In this document: positions 33,812 to 42,670 of the stretch, one piece after another | How the letters are laid out: the number at the start of each line of letters is the position of its first letter | How positions within the stretch are numbered: the first letter of the stretch is position 1 | Source of the DNA: SG8-30 sp963710135 | GTDB lineage: Bacteria; Pseudomonadota; Gammaproteobacteria; Steroidobacterales; Steroidobacteraceae | Assembly: GCA_963710135.1 (NCBI GenBank) | Contig: CAVPYY010000006.1 | Span: 434,001 to 498,000, forward strand | Direction of reading: 5' to 3' | Length of the DNA: 64,000 bases | Position numbers and translations under genes: made by a program | Notes under the pieces: generated by a model | What the model was told of the DNA's origin: nothing | Databases searched by the model: none | The model's input: only the letters and a program-made list of their open reading frames with translations

Positions 33812-33951
33812 CCGGCGGATCCCCGTTCAGCGTCTGCCGGCTGGCCGCCGGGGTGTTCTGTGAGCTGTATCAAGAAGTCGAAGCAAAGCGCGGCAAAGAG
33901 CCGTGCGAACGCTTAAGTTAACCGATGATCACATGGTAGCGGACCCGGCCC

Positions 33952-34650
33952 ATGACGCCTGCTGACGAACGGATCGTGCAACTGCTGGCCAAGTGGCAGA
34001 AGAGCCTGGAGCTCCATGCCCGCTACAGCGCGCTGTCCGAGGATCAATACTGGCTGGTGCAGCCCTGGCCAAGCCACCAGCGCCCCAATCGCTGGATCAT
34101 CGACCTGGCCAGCCAGCGCCTCAAGGACCTGCAGCGCATCGTCCAGGCGCGCGTATCGGCGGGCGACCCGTCGCTTTCCGAAGCGCTCGAACTGATGTCA
34201 TTCCTCGCCAATCTCATCGGCTCGCAGCATGTCGACCGCTACATCCCGATGGCGGCCCCGGAGCAGGAGCGCCCGATCGCCTCGCTCACCGCGGCGCCAG
34301 ATCCGGCGGCGGCCACCACCGCTCCGCACAAAGTTCGCGACGCCGGCGACTCGGGGACCGTGGAAATGCCGCGCGCGCTGCAGGCGGCGCCCGTAGCGAA
34401 GCCCGCGCCGGTCAAAGCGGCGCCAGTCAAGCCGGCGGCGAAGGCGCGCAAGCGCAAGGCTGCGCCGAACAGCCACGACGTCGTGCACGATGCCGTGCGC
34501 CTGCTCAACTGGGGCCGGCAGTGGCACGAGTTGCCCGAGGCCATCGCCCGCATGGCAGGCCGGCCGAGCAGCTCCGAGGTCCGCGAAATCCTGCGCTCGC
34601 ACCGCGAGCAGATCGAACAGCAGGCCATCGAGGGCGCCTCGACCCACTAG
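33952..34650 (+). CDS. Hypothetical protein with two helical modules and a Pro/Ala/Lys linker
   Basis: A 232-residue protein I do not recognise. Residues 1-105 are a helical, charged module (VQLLAKWQKSLELHARYSAL, NRWIIDLASQRLKDL). Residues about 108-170 are a low-complexity linker of Ala, Pro, Lys. Residues about 172-232 form a second helical module (SHDVVHDAVRLLNWGRQWHELPEAIARMAGR) with a possible helix-turn-helix look. No signal peptide or membrane segment. It stands alone between divergent tspO-like and cytochrome genes, with 140 and 156 nt of flanking spacer. A DNA-binding or adaptor role is only a guess. Confidence 0.7.
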   Translation: MTPADERIVQLLAKWQKSLELHARYSALSEDQYWLVQPWPSHQRPNRWIIDLASQRLKDLQRIVQARVSAGDPSLSEALELMSFLANLIGSQHVDRYIPMAAPEQERPIASLTAAPDPAAATTAPHKVRDAGDSGTVEMPRALQAAPVAKPAPVKAAPVKPAAKARKRKAAPNSHDVVHDAVRLLNWGRQWHELPEAIARMAGRPSSSEVREILRSHREQIEQQAIEGASTH

Positions 34651-34806
34651 CCGGGCCGCCCGCCGCGCCCGTCCGCGGGTCCTGTCCAGTACAAGTACGC
34701 TCAGGCCCGGGCGCCCGTCCCGGCACGCCGACTGGATTGGCGCGCGCCGCTTGTCTACTCTACCGGCGGGTCGAACGACCCGAACCCCCCGGCCACAGCA
34801 GGATGC

Positions 34807-35304
34807 ATGACCATGATCCACACCCGACTCCGCCGTTCTCACCGTGCCCTCGCAACGGGTCTGGTGCTCCTCTCATTTGCGACGGTCGGCAGCGCTGCGC
34901 TCGCAGCCGATGCCGCGCCGAGCGCCGCCGAGCGCGCCATCGAGTATCGTCAGTCCGCGCTCTACCTGCTGGGCTGGAACATCGGGCCCATTGCCGCCAT
35001 GGTCAAGGGCGAGATGCCCTATGACGCCAAGGCACTCGAGATGCGCGCGACCCGCCTCGCGCAGCTCGCGCCGATGATCGCCGAGGGATTCCCGCCCGGC
35101 TCCGAGACCGGCGCACCGACCAAGGCCAAGCCGGAAATCTGGCAGAACATGGACGACTTCAGCGCGAAGGCGAAGGATCTCGAGACGGCGACCGCCAAAC
35201 TGGTGACGGCGTCGAAGACCGGTGATCTCAAGCAGATCGGCCCGGTACTCGGCGAGGTCGGCGGCACCTGCAAGGCCTGCCACGACAAGTATCGAGCCAA
35301 GTAG
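34807..35304 (+). CDS. Cytochrome c' (class II c-type cytochrome)
   Basis: A 165-residue protein with a signal peptide (about 1-34, ending LAADAAP), so periplasmic. The heme site CKACHDKY is at the very C-terminus, the class II arrangement, and the rest is a four-helix bundle with RQSALYLLGWNIGPIAAMVKGEMPYD, matching the cytochrome c' start. Cytochromes c' bind NO and CO and may protect against nitrosative stress. Convergent with a cytochrome b561, an arrangement often seen where the two function together. Confidence 0.92.
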   Translation: MTMIHTRLRRSHRALATGLVLLSFATVGSAALAADAAPSAAERAIEYRQSALYLLGWNIGPIAAMVKGEMPYDAKALEMRATRLAQLAPMIAEGFPPGSETGAPTKAKPEIWQNMDDFSAKAKDLETATAKLVTASKTGDLKQIGPVLGEVGGTCKACHDKYRAK

Positions 35305-35323
35305 CGCGGCTGCCGCTCAGTCC

Positions 35324-35354
35324 GACCGGGACGCCGGCGGCCGGCGTCCCGGTC
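35324..35354. terminator. Strong bidirectional hairpin
   Basis: A perfect 14-bp GC-rich stem (35324-35337 with 35341-35354) and a 3-nt loop sit between the cytochrome c' stop and the cytochrome b561 stop, overlapping the latter by two bases. It is well placed to terminate both convergent genes, though without a U-tract. Confidence 0.65.
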
Positions 35355-36054
35355 AGAAGAACGACATCGACGCGGGCGGTGCGCTCTGCACCACCCGCCA
35401 CAGAACCAGTGCCGCGATCAGGGCGAGCGCCGCCGCCAGGCCGACGCGCTGTGAGCCGATCTCCGCCCCCTCGGGAACCTCGTCGGCGCGCTTGCGCCCG
35501 GTGATCATGGCCCGCAGCAGGTTGCGGCGCTTCCAGAAGCCGTAGAAAGCGATCGCCGCGAGGTGCAGCCCGACCAGCCACAGCAACACCTCGAACAGCG
35601 TCTTGTGCAGACCGGTCAGCGCGTCGCTCTCGGCGTCGCTGACCCAGCCGTACAGCGGTCCGGTGTTGTAGATCTCGTCGTTGGCGAATAGCCCGGTCAC
35701 CGCCTGGGCGGTCAGCAGCGCGAGCATGGCAATCACGGCCAGGCCGCCGAGCGGGTTGTGGCCGGGCGTAGTCGGCGAGTCGCGCCGGGCGACGTCGCGC
35801 AGGTAGGCCAGCAGACTGCGCGGGCCGACCAGGAACGAGGCAAACCTGGCGTGGCGCGTCCCCACGAAGCCCCAAGCTATCCGGAACGCCATCAGCACCA
35901 GCATCGCGTAGCCGAAGCGCTTGTGCCACTCGAACCACTCGATACCGAGCTCGTGGGTCGCCCACGACCCGGCGAAGCACACCGCGATGCCCCAATGCGT
36001 GAGACGCAGCGGCAGGTCCCACACCAGTTTCTGCGCAGCCCCGGTACTGCCCAT
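35353..36054 (-). CDS. Cytochrome b561 family membrane protein
   Basis: A 233-residue di-heme membrane protein: KLVWDLPLRLTHWGIAVCF carries the first His ligand in the first helix, with HKRFGYAMLVLMAFRIAWG, AQAVTGLF and GLHLAAIAFYGF carrying others. About four membrane helices plus a basic C-terminal segment. Such proteins pass electrons between quinol and periplasmic c-type cytochromes or hydrogenases; the convergent cytochrome c' is a plausible partner. Confidence 0.88.
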   Translation of the reverse strand: MGSTGAAQKLVWDLPLRLTHWGIAVCFAGSWATHELGIEWFEWHKRFGYAMLVLMAFRIAWGFVGTRHARFASFLVGPRSLLAYLRDVARRDSPTTPGHNPLGGLAVIAMLALLTAQAVTGLFANDEIYNTGPLYGWVSDAESDALTGLHKTLFEVLLWLVGLHLAAIAFYGFWKRRNLLRAMITGRKRADEVPEGAEIGSQRVGLAAALALIAALVLWRVVQSAPPASMSFF

Positions 36055-36064
36055 CGATGGCTCC

Positions 36065-36526
36065 TCAGTGCCGCTGGTTGATCTCGTAGAAATAGCCGTC
36101 CGGATCCCAGAAGCTGAGCGAGGTCATTGCCACCTCGACGCCGTCCGCGCCACGAACCTCGAAGCGATGCGGCTCGGCGAAGATACGCGCGCCGAAGTCC
36201 ACCAGCCGCCGGTGCAAGGCATCGAGTTCAGTCGTTTGCATCACAAACACCACGTCCCCGACCCCCAGCCGCTCCCGCGGCGCAGGCAGGGGCGCGAGCT
36301 CGGGATCCTCCCAGTGCAGCAACCCGATCATGCCCACCAGCGGATCCTCCGCGCGCATGATCACCAGCCGGGTGCGGTCGCCCGCCTTGCCGGCCGCGAG
36401 CCCGGTTCCCGACAGCACGATGATGTCGTCGTACCAGACCGTCAGGCCGAGCACGTCCCGGTAGAACCTGAGCGAGGTCTCCAGGTCGCTGACTATCAGC
36501 GTCGTGCGCTTGACGATGTTGGACAT
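36065..36526 (-). CDS. VOC-fold protein (glyoxalase/dioxygenase superfamily)
   Basis: A 153-residue protein: KRTTLIVSDLETSLRFYRDVLGLTVWYDD at the start is the classic VOC beta-alpha motif, and HRFEVRGADGVEVAM and FWDPDGYFYEINQRH close the second repeat with the metal-ligand Glu. The ATG at 36526 is chosen to begin this motif. Function within the family (glyoxalase, extradiol cleavage, resistance) cannot be told. It lies 10 nt from the cytochrome b561 gene on the same strand, and is divergent from the bicarbonate transporter gene. Confidence 0.85.
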   Translation of the reverse strand: MSNIVKRTTLIVSDLETSLRFYRDVLGLTVWYDDIIVLSGTGLAAGKAGDRTRLVIMRAEDPLVGMIGLLHWEDPELAPLPAPRERLGVGDVVFVMQTTELDALHRRLVDFGARIFAEPHRFEVRGADGVEVAMTSLSFWDPDGYFYEINQRH

Positions 36527-36602
36527 GCTGGTGGTGGACAGGCCTCGACCGCCGCATTCTAGCAAGCACCCGATGAACGCCGGGCGTGTACTATTCCGGC
36601 CC

Positions 36603-37544
36603 GTGCCGCACATAGATCCAGTCGTACTGTTTTTCCTGCTTGGCCTGGGCGCCGGTCTCGCCCGTGCGGAGCTGAAACTGCCGACCGCCATCTACGAGTT
36701 CGTGAGCATGATCCTGCTGCTCTCGATCGGGCTGAAGGGCGGCATGCAGCTCGCGGTACAGCCGCTGGGCTCGTTGCTGCCCGACGTGATGGTAGTCATC
36801 GGGCTGGGCCTCGTGCTGCCGTTGATTGCCTTCCCCGTGCTGCGCTTCGTCGGCAGGTTGCCGCGCGCCGACGCGGCGTCGGTCGCCGCGCACTATGGCT
36901 CGGTCAGCGTCGGCACCTTCGCGGTTGCGATCTCCTATGCCGCCAGCCGCGGCATCAGCTACGAAGCCTACATGCCGCTGTTCCTGGTGGTGCTGGAGAT
37001 ACCGGCGATCCTGGTCGGCATCATGCTGGCGCGCGGCATCAGCCGCCAGACGCGGTGGGGAGCGCTGTCGCGCGAGATCCTGCTCGGCAAGAGCGTCGTG
37101 CTGCTGCTCGGCGGCCTGGTGATCGGCTGGATCGCAGGACCGGTCGGCCTCAAGCCCGTCGAGCCCCTGTTCTTCGACCTGTTCAAGGGCGTGCTGGCGC
37201 TGTTCCTGCTCGAGATGGGCCTGATCGCCAGCGGGCACCTGTCCGGCGCGCTCCGGCACGGGCCATTCCTGCTGGTCTTCGGGGTCGCGACGCCGGTCGC
37301 CTTTGCATCGATCGGAATCGGCTGCGGCTGGGCGCTCGGGCTCTCGCCCGGCGGGATCCTGCTGCTGGCGGTGCTCGCCGGCAGCGCCTCCTACATCGCG
37401 GCGCCGGCGGCGCTACGTGCCGCCGTGCCGGAAGCCAACCCGGCGATCTCGCTTACCGCATCGCTCGCGATCACCTTCCCCTTCAACATACTGGTCGGCA
37501 TTCCGCTCTACCATCGTATGGTGGAAGCCTGGCTGGCGGGATAG
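36603..37544 (+). CDS. SbtA-type sodium-dependent bicarbonate transporter
   Basis: A 313-residue membrane protein with about ten hydrophobic segments, starting DPVVLFFLLGLGAGLARAEL and LPTAIYEFVSMILLLSIGLKGG, the SbtA hallmark. An internal repeat (ALSREILLGKSVVLLLGGLVIGW and following) fits the family's two five-helix halves; AGSASYIAAPAALRAAVPEANP is the conserved second-repeat string. GTG at 36603 is preferred; ATG at 36573 is an alternative. A P-II-like gene follows after 4 nt, the usual sbtA-sbtB partner. It would import bicarbonate with sodium. Confidence 0.85.
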   Translation: MPHIDPVVLFFLLGLGAGLARAELKLPTAIYEFVSMILLLSIGLKGGMQLAVQPLGSLLPDVMVVIGLGLVLPLIAFPVLRFVGRLPRADAASVAAHYGSVSVGTFAVAISYAASRGISYEAYMPLFLVVLEIPAILVGIMLARGISRQTRWGALSREILLGKSVVLLLGGLVIGWIAGPVGLKPVEPLFFDLFKGVLALFLLEMGLIASGHLSGALRHGPFLLVFGVATPVAFASIGIGCGWALGLSPGGILLLAVLAGSASYIAAPAALRAAVPEANPAISLTASLAITFPFNILVGIPLYHRMVEAWLAG

Positions 37545-37548
37545 AGAC

Positions 37549-37851
37549 ATGGAGAAGCACGTCCGCCGTCTGCTCACCGTAATCACCGAGGCCAATCTGG
37601 AACGCAGCCTGATCGAAGACCTGCGACAGCTCGGAGCCCGCGGCTATACGATCACCGACGCGCGCGGCCAGGGTCATCGCGGCAAGCGCGCGCTCGACTG
37701 GGAGCACGGCGGCAACATCCGGCTCGAGGTGATCTGCGATGCGGCACTCGCCGAAAGGCTGGCGGCGCATCTGCGGGAGCGCTACTACGATCACTACGCG
37801 ATGATCCTGTTCGTCGCGGACGTCGAGGTGCTGCGCCCGGAGAAGTTCTGA
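37549..37851 (+). CDS. P-II-like regulator, SbtB type
   Basis: A 100-residue protein with the P-II ferredoxin-like fold: VRRLLTVITEANLERSLIEDLRQLGARGYTITDARGQGHRG and VICDAALAERLAAHLRERYYDHYAMILFVADVEVLRP. It lacks the classical P-II uridylylation Tyr region and the CGPxGC redox loop of cyanobacterial SbtB. It lies 4 nt after the transporter and should control it, as SbtB does when binding adenine nucleotides; this is inferred from the family. Confidence 0.82.
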   Translation: MEKHVRRLLTVITEANLERSLIEDLRQLGARGYTITDARGQGHRGKRALDWEHGGNIRLEVICDAALAERLAAHLRERYYDHYAMILFVADVEVLRPEKF

Positions 37852-37873
37852 GGCGCGAACCGCCTGGATAGCC

Positions 37874-38401
37874 ATGTCGAACGCCAGCACAGCCCCCGCC
37901 ACGCTCCTGCCGTCAGCCGGACCATTCCGCCGCTTCGCGGCGCTGGTCTACGACTCACTGCTGCTGCTCGCCGTGCTGTTCCTGGGAACGCTGGTGGTGC
38001 TGCCGCTGAGCGGCGGCGAGGCCATCACCCTGGACGGCTCCGGACCGTGGGAGTACGTCTACCGGATCTACGTGCTGCTGCTGATCCTCGGTTTCTTTGG
38101 CCTGCCCTGGACTCGCCGCGGCCAGACCCTGGGGATGATGTCCTGGAAGATCCGCCTCGTCCTCGCCGACGGCGGATCGGTTAGCTGGCAGCGGGCGGCG
38201 CTGCGTCTCGCCATTGGTGTGGTGATCGTCGCGGCGGCGTTGTCCGGACTCTGGCTGGCGCGCGGCGACGGTGGCGCGCTGCCCGCCGCGGCGCTGTCCG
38301 GCCCGGCGCTGGTGAACTATCTCTGGATGGCATTCGACGGCCAGTCGCGCACGCTGCAGGACGTGCTGAGCGCAACACGGGTGGTGCGCCTGCCCGGCTA
38401 G
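37874..38401 (+). CDS. RDD family membrane protein
   Basis: A 175-residue protein with the RDD-domain layout: FRRFAALVYDSLLLLAVLFLG (the Arg/Asp pair of the name in degenerate form) and three hydrophobic segments, with LPWTRRGQTLGMMSWKIRLV between the second and third and a C-terminal GQSRTLQDVLSATRVV. The function of such proteins is mostly unknown; some transport small solutes. It follows sbtB by 22 nt but need not be functionally linked. Confidence 0.85.
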   Translation: MSNASTAPATLLPSAGPFRRFAALVYDSLLLLAVLFLGTLVVLPLSGGEAITLDGSGPWEYVYRIYVLLLILGFFGLPWTRRGQTLGMMSWKIRLVLADGGSVSWQRAALRLAIGVVIVAAALSGLWLARGDGGALPAAALSGPALVNYLWMAFDGQSRTLQDVLSATRVVRLPG

Positions 38402-38410
38402 CCTCGCCGC

Positions 38411-39478
38411 TCAGCGCGTGCGCCAGATCGCCGCAAGGGTCACGAGGGCCAGCAGGGCGGTGGGTGTCCAGGCGGCGAGCGCCGGATCGAACCCGTAGAC
38501 CTGGCCGCTGTTCTCGACGGTGCGGTTCACCAGGAAGAACAGCACGCCGACCATGATTCCCGCCACCGTGCGCGCCCCCGCCCCCGAGGAGCGCAATGGC
38601 CCGAAGGCGAACGGCACCGCCAACATGCAGACCAGGATGATCGCGGTGGTGCGCGCGACCCGCGACCAGAGCGCCAGCTCGTAGGCGCGCGACTCGAGGT
38701 TGTTGGCCTTCAGATGGCTGACGTAGGCGAACAGCCCGCGCACCGGCAGCGCCGCGGGCTCGACCACGGCCAGGCCGAGAAAATCGCGATTGATCGCCAC
38801 TTCCATTTTCCGGTCGGGGCTGCGCTCGGCGACCGTGCCGTCCGGGCCGAAGCGGGTCTCGGCGTAGTTGTCGAGCAGCCAGGTCTTGCCGCTCTCGAAG
38901 GTCGCGGTATCGGCACGCCCGACCCGGGCGAGCCGGCGCTCGGGGTCGAGCTCGAACACGTATACGCCGCCGAACATGTTCTCCGCCGTCTGCTGCTGTA
39001 CGTTGACGAACGTCGACCCGTCCTTGGCCCAGGAGCTGCGATTGCCGGCCGCGTTGAATTCGGAGAACTTCTTGAAGATCTTGACCTGCCGGGCGTACTG
39101 ATCCGCCGGCGGAGCCAGGTACTCCCCGAGAATGCCCATGGTGGCGAACAGCACCAGGCCGGCCAGCGCGGCGCTGCCCGCGATCCGGAACACCGACACT
39201 CCGGCCGCGCGCATCACGGTCAGCTCGCTGTCACGCGCCAGATTGCCGAGCCCGAGGATCGCGCCGATCAGCGCGGCGATGGGCAGGCTCTCGAAGACCT
39301 GCTGCGGCAGCGACAGGGCCGTGAACAGGAAGGCGGCAGACACGTCATAGCTGCCGACGCCGATGTCGTCCTGCTGCCCGATGAAGGTGAACAGCGACGC
39401 GAGCGCGACCAGCACGATGGTGACCAGGAACGTGTACCAGAGGATGGTCCTTGCGATGTAGCGGTCGAGCAGGTTCAT
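38411..39478 (-). CDS. lptG: LPS export ABC transporter permease LptG
   Basis: A 355-residue YjgP/YjgQ-family protein: MNLLDRYIARTILWYTFLVTIVLVALASL, then LSLPQQVFESLPIAALIGAILGLGNLARDSEL (the coupling region contacting LptB). A periplasmic beta-jellyroll (about 110-260) and three C-terminal helices follow. With LptF and LptB it extracts lipopolysaccharide from the inner membrane. The ATG overlaps the lptF stop (ATGA), so translation is coupled. Convergent with RDD, 9 nt apart. Confidence 0.96.
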   Translation of the reverse strand: MNLLDRYIARTILWYTFLVTIVLVALASLFTFIGQQDDIGVGSYDVSAAFLFTALSLPQQVFESLPIAALIGAILGLGNLARDSELTVMRAAGVSVFRIAGSAALAGLVLFATMGILGEYLAPPADQYARQVKIFKKFSEFNAAGNRSSWAKDGSTFVNVQQQTAENMFGGVYVFELDPERRLARVGRADTATFESGKTWLLDNYAETRFGPDGTVAERSPDRKMEVAINRDFLGLAVVEPAALPVRGLFAYVSHLKANNLESRAYELALWSRVARTTAIILVCMLAVPFAFGPLRSSGAGARTVAGIMVGVLFFLVNRTVENSGQVYGFDPALAAWTPTALLALVTLAAIWRTR

Positions 39479-40563
39479 GCGCGCTGCCGGGCGAACAATT
39501 GCGGCAGCGGGCTCTGCCGGTGCAGCAGGAACAGCGCCAGCAGCACCACCAGCCCGTGCACCCACCACAGGCCCACCTGCCGGTCGATCTGCCCCTTTTC
39601 GATCCATACCCGGCCGACGGATATGAGATTCGAGTAAACGAAATACACCAGGATGGCGAGCGCAACGCGGGCATAGCGGCCCTGTCGCGGCCGCAACGCG
39701 GACAGCGGTACCGCCAGCAGCGCCAGCACCACGACCATGACCGGCAGCGCGATCCGCCACTGCAGCTCCGCGGCATCGGCCGGATCGTCGGAGGCGAACA
39801 GCACGCGGGTGGGTTGCTGTTCGCGCCGCAGCGCGCCGGCCTCTGGATCTGGAACCCGCACGGGGATTCCATGCTCGGCGAAGCGCACCTCGCGGAACTC
39901 GGCCTGGCCCGGCACGCCCTCGTAGCGCACGCCGTCGTAGAGGATCACCAGGTGCAGGCGCCCGTCATCCTCGATGCGATGCACGGCGCGGTCGGCCATG
40001 GCCAGTTCCACCGCGGCGCCCACCTGCCGCTCGAGAAACACGTTGTGCAGGGTCCCGTCCTCATCGGCGCGCTCGGCATAGAACACCGCGGTGCCACCGG
40101 CGAACGTGCGGAACTTGCCCGCCTCCAGGCGACCGAACTGGGCGTTGCGCATCGCCTCGCGCCGCAGTTCCATTGCGCCGGCGTAGGCGCTGGGCGCCAG
40201 CGAGAATGACAGCCAGGCGACGCCGATCGCCACGGGTATCGCCAGGGTCATGACCGGCAGGTACAGGCGCTCCGGTCCGACTCCGGCCGCGCGAATCGCC
40301 GCCATCTCGCTCTCGTGATAGACCCGGCCGAGTGCCATGGTCAGGGCCAGCAGCATGCCGATCGGCACCAGGATCGTGAGGTTCTGCATCGAGGTCAGGC
40401 CGATCAGCCGGAACACCACCTCTTGCGGAAAGCCGTTGACCGCGGCCAGGCCGAGGATGCGTGCCAACTGATTGCTGACCAGGATGACCAGCAGCACGCC
40501 GGTGACGCCGATCCAGACGATCGTCACCTCGCGCAGAATGTAGCGATCCAGGATCCGGAACAA
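39475..40563 (-). CDS. lptF: LPS export ABC transporter permease LptF
   Basis: A 362-residue partner of LptG: MFRILDRYILREVTIVWIGVTGVLLVILVSNQLARILG, then GRVYHESEMAAIRAAGVGPERLYLPV (coupling helix) and LAPSAYAGAMELRREAMRNAQFG into the periplasmic domain. The normal length and domain order of LptF are present. Divergent from pepA with 176 nt between starts, as in many gammaproteobacteria. Confidence 0.96.
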   Translation of the reverse strand: MFRILDRYILREVTIVWIGVTGVLLVILVSNQLARILGLAAVNGFPQEVVFRLIGLTSMQNLTILVPIGMLLALTMALGRVYHESEMAAIRAAGVGPERLYLPVMTLAIPVAIGVAWLSFSLAPSAYAGAMELRREAMRNAQFGRLEAGKFRTFAGGTAVFYAERADEDGTLHNVFLERQVGAAVELAMADRAVHRIEDDGRLHLVILYDGVRYEGVPGQAEFREVRFAEHGIPVRVPDPEAGALRREQQPTRVLFASDDPADAAELQWRIALPVMVVVLALLAVPLSALRPRQGRYARVALAILVYFVYSNLISVGRVWIEKGQIDRQVGLWWVHGLVVLLALFLLHRQSPLPQLFARQRA

Positions 40564-40739
40564 ATCGCCTCGCGACGCCCCCGGCCAACGGGCGGCTTTT
40601 GGTCTAGACTATCGGCACTTACGCCGCGCAACGGGGCCTTGAACCGCGCCGCGCGGCCTACGTTAAACCAGCGCTGCCGTGACCGCGAAGCTTGCGAGAT
40701 TACGCAGACCCGGCGCGCCACCTAGGGGACATTAGCATC

Positions 40740-42227
40740 ATGCAGTTCTTTGCCACAGGGGCTTCGGCCGCCCGTCAACGCACCGCCTGCGCGGTCGTCG
40801 GAGTCTACGAGAAGGGAGACCTGTCCGCAGCGGCCAGCGCGCTCGACAAGAAGAGCGGCGGAATCATCCGGCGCGTCGTGCGGCGCGGCGACTTCAGCGG
40901 CAAGTCGGGCGAGTCGCTGCTGATCGCAGAGCTACCGGGTGCGCCGGCCGAGCGGGCGCTGCTGGTCGGCCTCGGTGCGCGACAGGCATTCGGCGTCAAG
41001 GCCTACCGCAAGGCGATCACCGCGGCCGCGCAATGGCTGGTCAAGTCAGGGGCGCGGGACGCGGTCCTGTATCTCGCGCAGGAGAAGATGGGCGGTGTGG
41101 ATCCCTACTACGCAGGCCGCTACGCCGCCGAGTCCGTCTCCTCCGTCCTCTACCGCATTCCCGACCTGAAGTCGGGCAAGAAGCCCCCGCGGCCGAAGCT
41201 GGCCCGGGTCGGCCTGGGTGTCGGCGACCGGTCCGAGATCGCCGCGGCCAAGCGCGGGCTGGAACATGGTGCGGGCGTGGCGGCCGGCATGGCCCTGACG
41301 CGCGACCTCGCCAACCTGCCCGCCAACGTCTGCACGCCGACCTACCTCGCCTCGCGGGCGCGACAGATGGCGCGCGAGCACAAGTCGATCCGGGTCAAGA
41401 TCCTCAACGAGCCGGACCTGAAGCGCCTGAAGATGGGGTCGTTCCTATCGGTGACCAACGGCTCCGACCAGCCGGCCCGCCTGATCTGCATCGAGTATCG
41501 CGGCACCGCAGCCTCGGCAGCGCCGCTCGCCCTGGTCGGGAAGGGCGTGACCTTCGATACCGGCGGCATTTCCCTGAAGCAGCCACCGGGCATGGACGAG
41601 ATGAAGTTCGACATGACCGGCGCCGCCAGCGTGTTCGGCGCACTGGAGTCCATGGCCCGGCTCTCGCCCAAGATCAACGTGGTGGGCATCGTGCCGGCCT
41701 GCGAGAACATGCCGAGCGGCCGCGCGACCAAGCCCGGCGACATCGTCACGTCCATGTCGGGACAGACCATCGAGGTGCTGAACACGGACGCCGAAGGGCG
41801 ATTGATCCTCTGCGATGCCATCACTTACGCCCGCCGCTACAAGCCCCGCGCCGTGGTCGATATCGCGACCCTGACCGGCGCCTGCGTCGTCGCGCTGGGC
41901 GCGCAGTTCTCGGGGCTGTTCTCCAACGACGACGAACTGGCCGACGAGCTCGCGGCAGCCGGCCGGCGCGCGGACGACGTCGCCTGGCACATGCCGATGG
42001 CGGAGGAGTACACCGAGCTGCTGAAGAGCAATTTTGCGGACATGGCGAACGTCGCCGGCCGCGAGGGCGGCGCGATCACGGCGGCCTGCTTCCTCGGCAA
42101 GTTCGCGGAAGGGCTGACCTGGGCGCACCTGGACATCGCCGGCACGGCCTACCTGACCGGCGCCCGCAAGGGCAGCACCGGCCGCCCGGTGCCGCTGCTG
42201 GTCGACTGGCTGTTGAGCCGCGCCTGA
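40740..42227 (+). CDS. pepA: Leucyl aminopeptidase (cytosol aminopeptidase)
   Basis: A 495-residue M17 peptidase with two zinc or manganese ions. The metal ligands lie in GKGVTFDTGGISLK, KFDMTGAASV and the signature NTDAEGRLIL, all intact. The N-terminal macro-like domain starts MQFFATGASAARQ. The start at 40740 matches family N-termini. It releases N-terminal residues and, in relatives, binds DNA. It heads pepA-holC-unknown, which probably once continued into valS. Confidence 0.97.
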   Translation: MQFFATGASAARQRTACAVVGVYEKGDLSAAASALDKKSGGIIRRVVRRGDFSGKSGESLLIAELPGAPAERALLVGLGARQAFGVKAYRKAITAAAQWLVKSGARDAVLYLAQEKMGGVDPYYAGRYAAESVSSVLYRIPDLKSGKKPPRPKLARVGLGVGDRSEIAAAKRGLEHGAGVAAGMALTRDLANLPANVCTPTYLASRARQMAREHKSIRVKILNEPDLKRLKMGSFLSVTNGSDQPARLICIEYRGTAASAAPLALVGKGVTFDTGGISLKQPPGMDEMKFDMTGAASVFGALESMARLSPKINVVGIVPACENMPSGRATKPGDIVTSMSGQTIEVLNTDAEGRLILCDAITYARRYKPRAVVDIATLTGACVVALGAQFSGLFSNDDELADELAAAGRRADDVAWHMPMAEEYTELLKSNFADMANVAGREGGAITAACFLGKFAEGLTWAHLDIAGTAYLTGARKGSTGRPVPLLVDWLLSRA

Positions 42228-42232
42228 CGCCG

Positions 42233-42670
42233 ATGCCGGACCAGCGCGTGACGTTCTATGTGCTGCCTGACGTGGATGAAATGGCACGCTTGAACCTGGC
42301 CTGCCGGCTGGCGGAGAAGGCCTACCTGGGAGGACAACGCGTCGTGGTGCGCTGTGGCTCGGTGGACGAGGCGCGGGCGCTGGATGAGCGGCTGTGGGTG
42401 TTCTCGGAGAAGAGCTTCGTGCCGCACGAGCTCGTCGAACGGGCCGACGACGACACGCCCGTGTGCATCGCAGCGGGCGATTCGTTTCCCGACGCCGCGC
42501 TGCTGCTCAATCTCGCCGCGTCGCAGGCGCCGGGGTGGCAGCGTTTCGAGCGCATTCTGGAAGTCGTCGACGGCGACCCGGAGCGGCGGCAGCAGGCGCG
42601 GGAGCGCTTTCGCAGCTACCGCGAGGCGGGCGTGGCGCCGCAGACCCACAACCTGGAGAGCGGCGCGTGA
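42233..42670 (+). CDS. holC: DNA polymerase III chi subunit HolC
   Basis: A 145-residue protein starting RVTFYVLPDVDEMARLNLACRLAEKAYLGGQRVVVRCGS, with DERLWVFSEKSFVPHEL and RFERILEVVDGDPERRQQARERFRSYREAG, the family's C-terminal core. Chi links the clamp loader (through psi) to single-stranded DNA-binding protein. It lies 5 nt after pepA, the common gammaproteobacterial order. Confidence 0.95.
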   Translation: MPDQRVTFYVLPDVDEMARLNLACRLAEKAYLGGQRVVVRCGSVDEARALDERLWVFSEKSFVPHELVERADDDTPVCIAAGDSFPDAALLLNLAASQAPGWQRFERILEVVDGDPERRQQARERFRSYREAGVAPQTHNLESGA

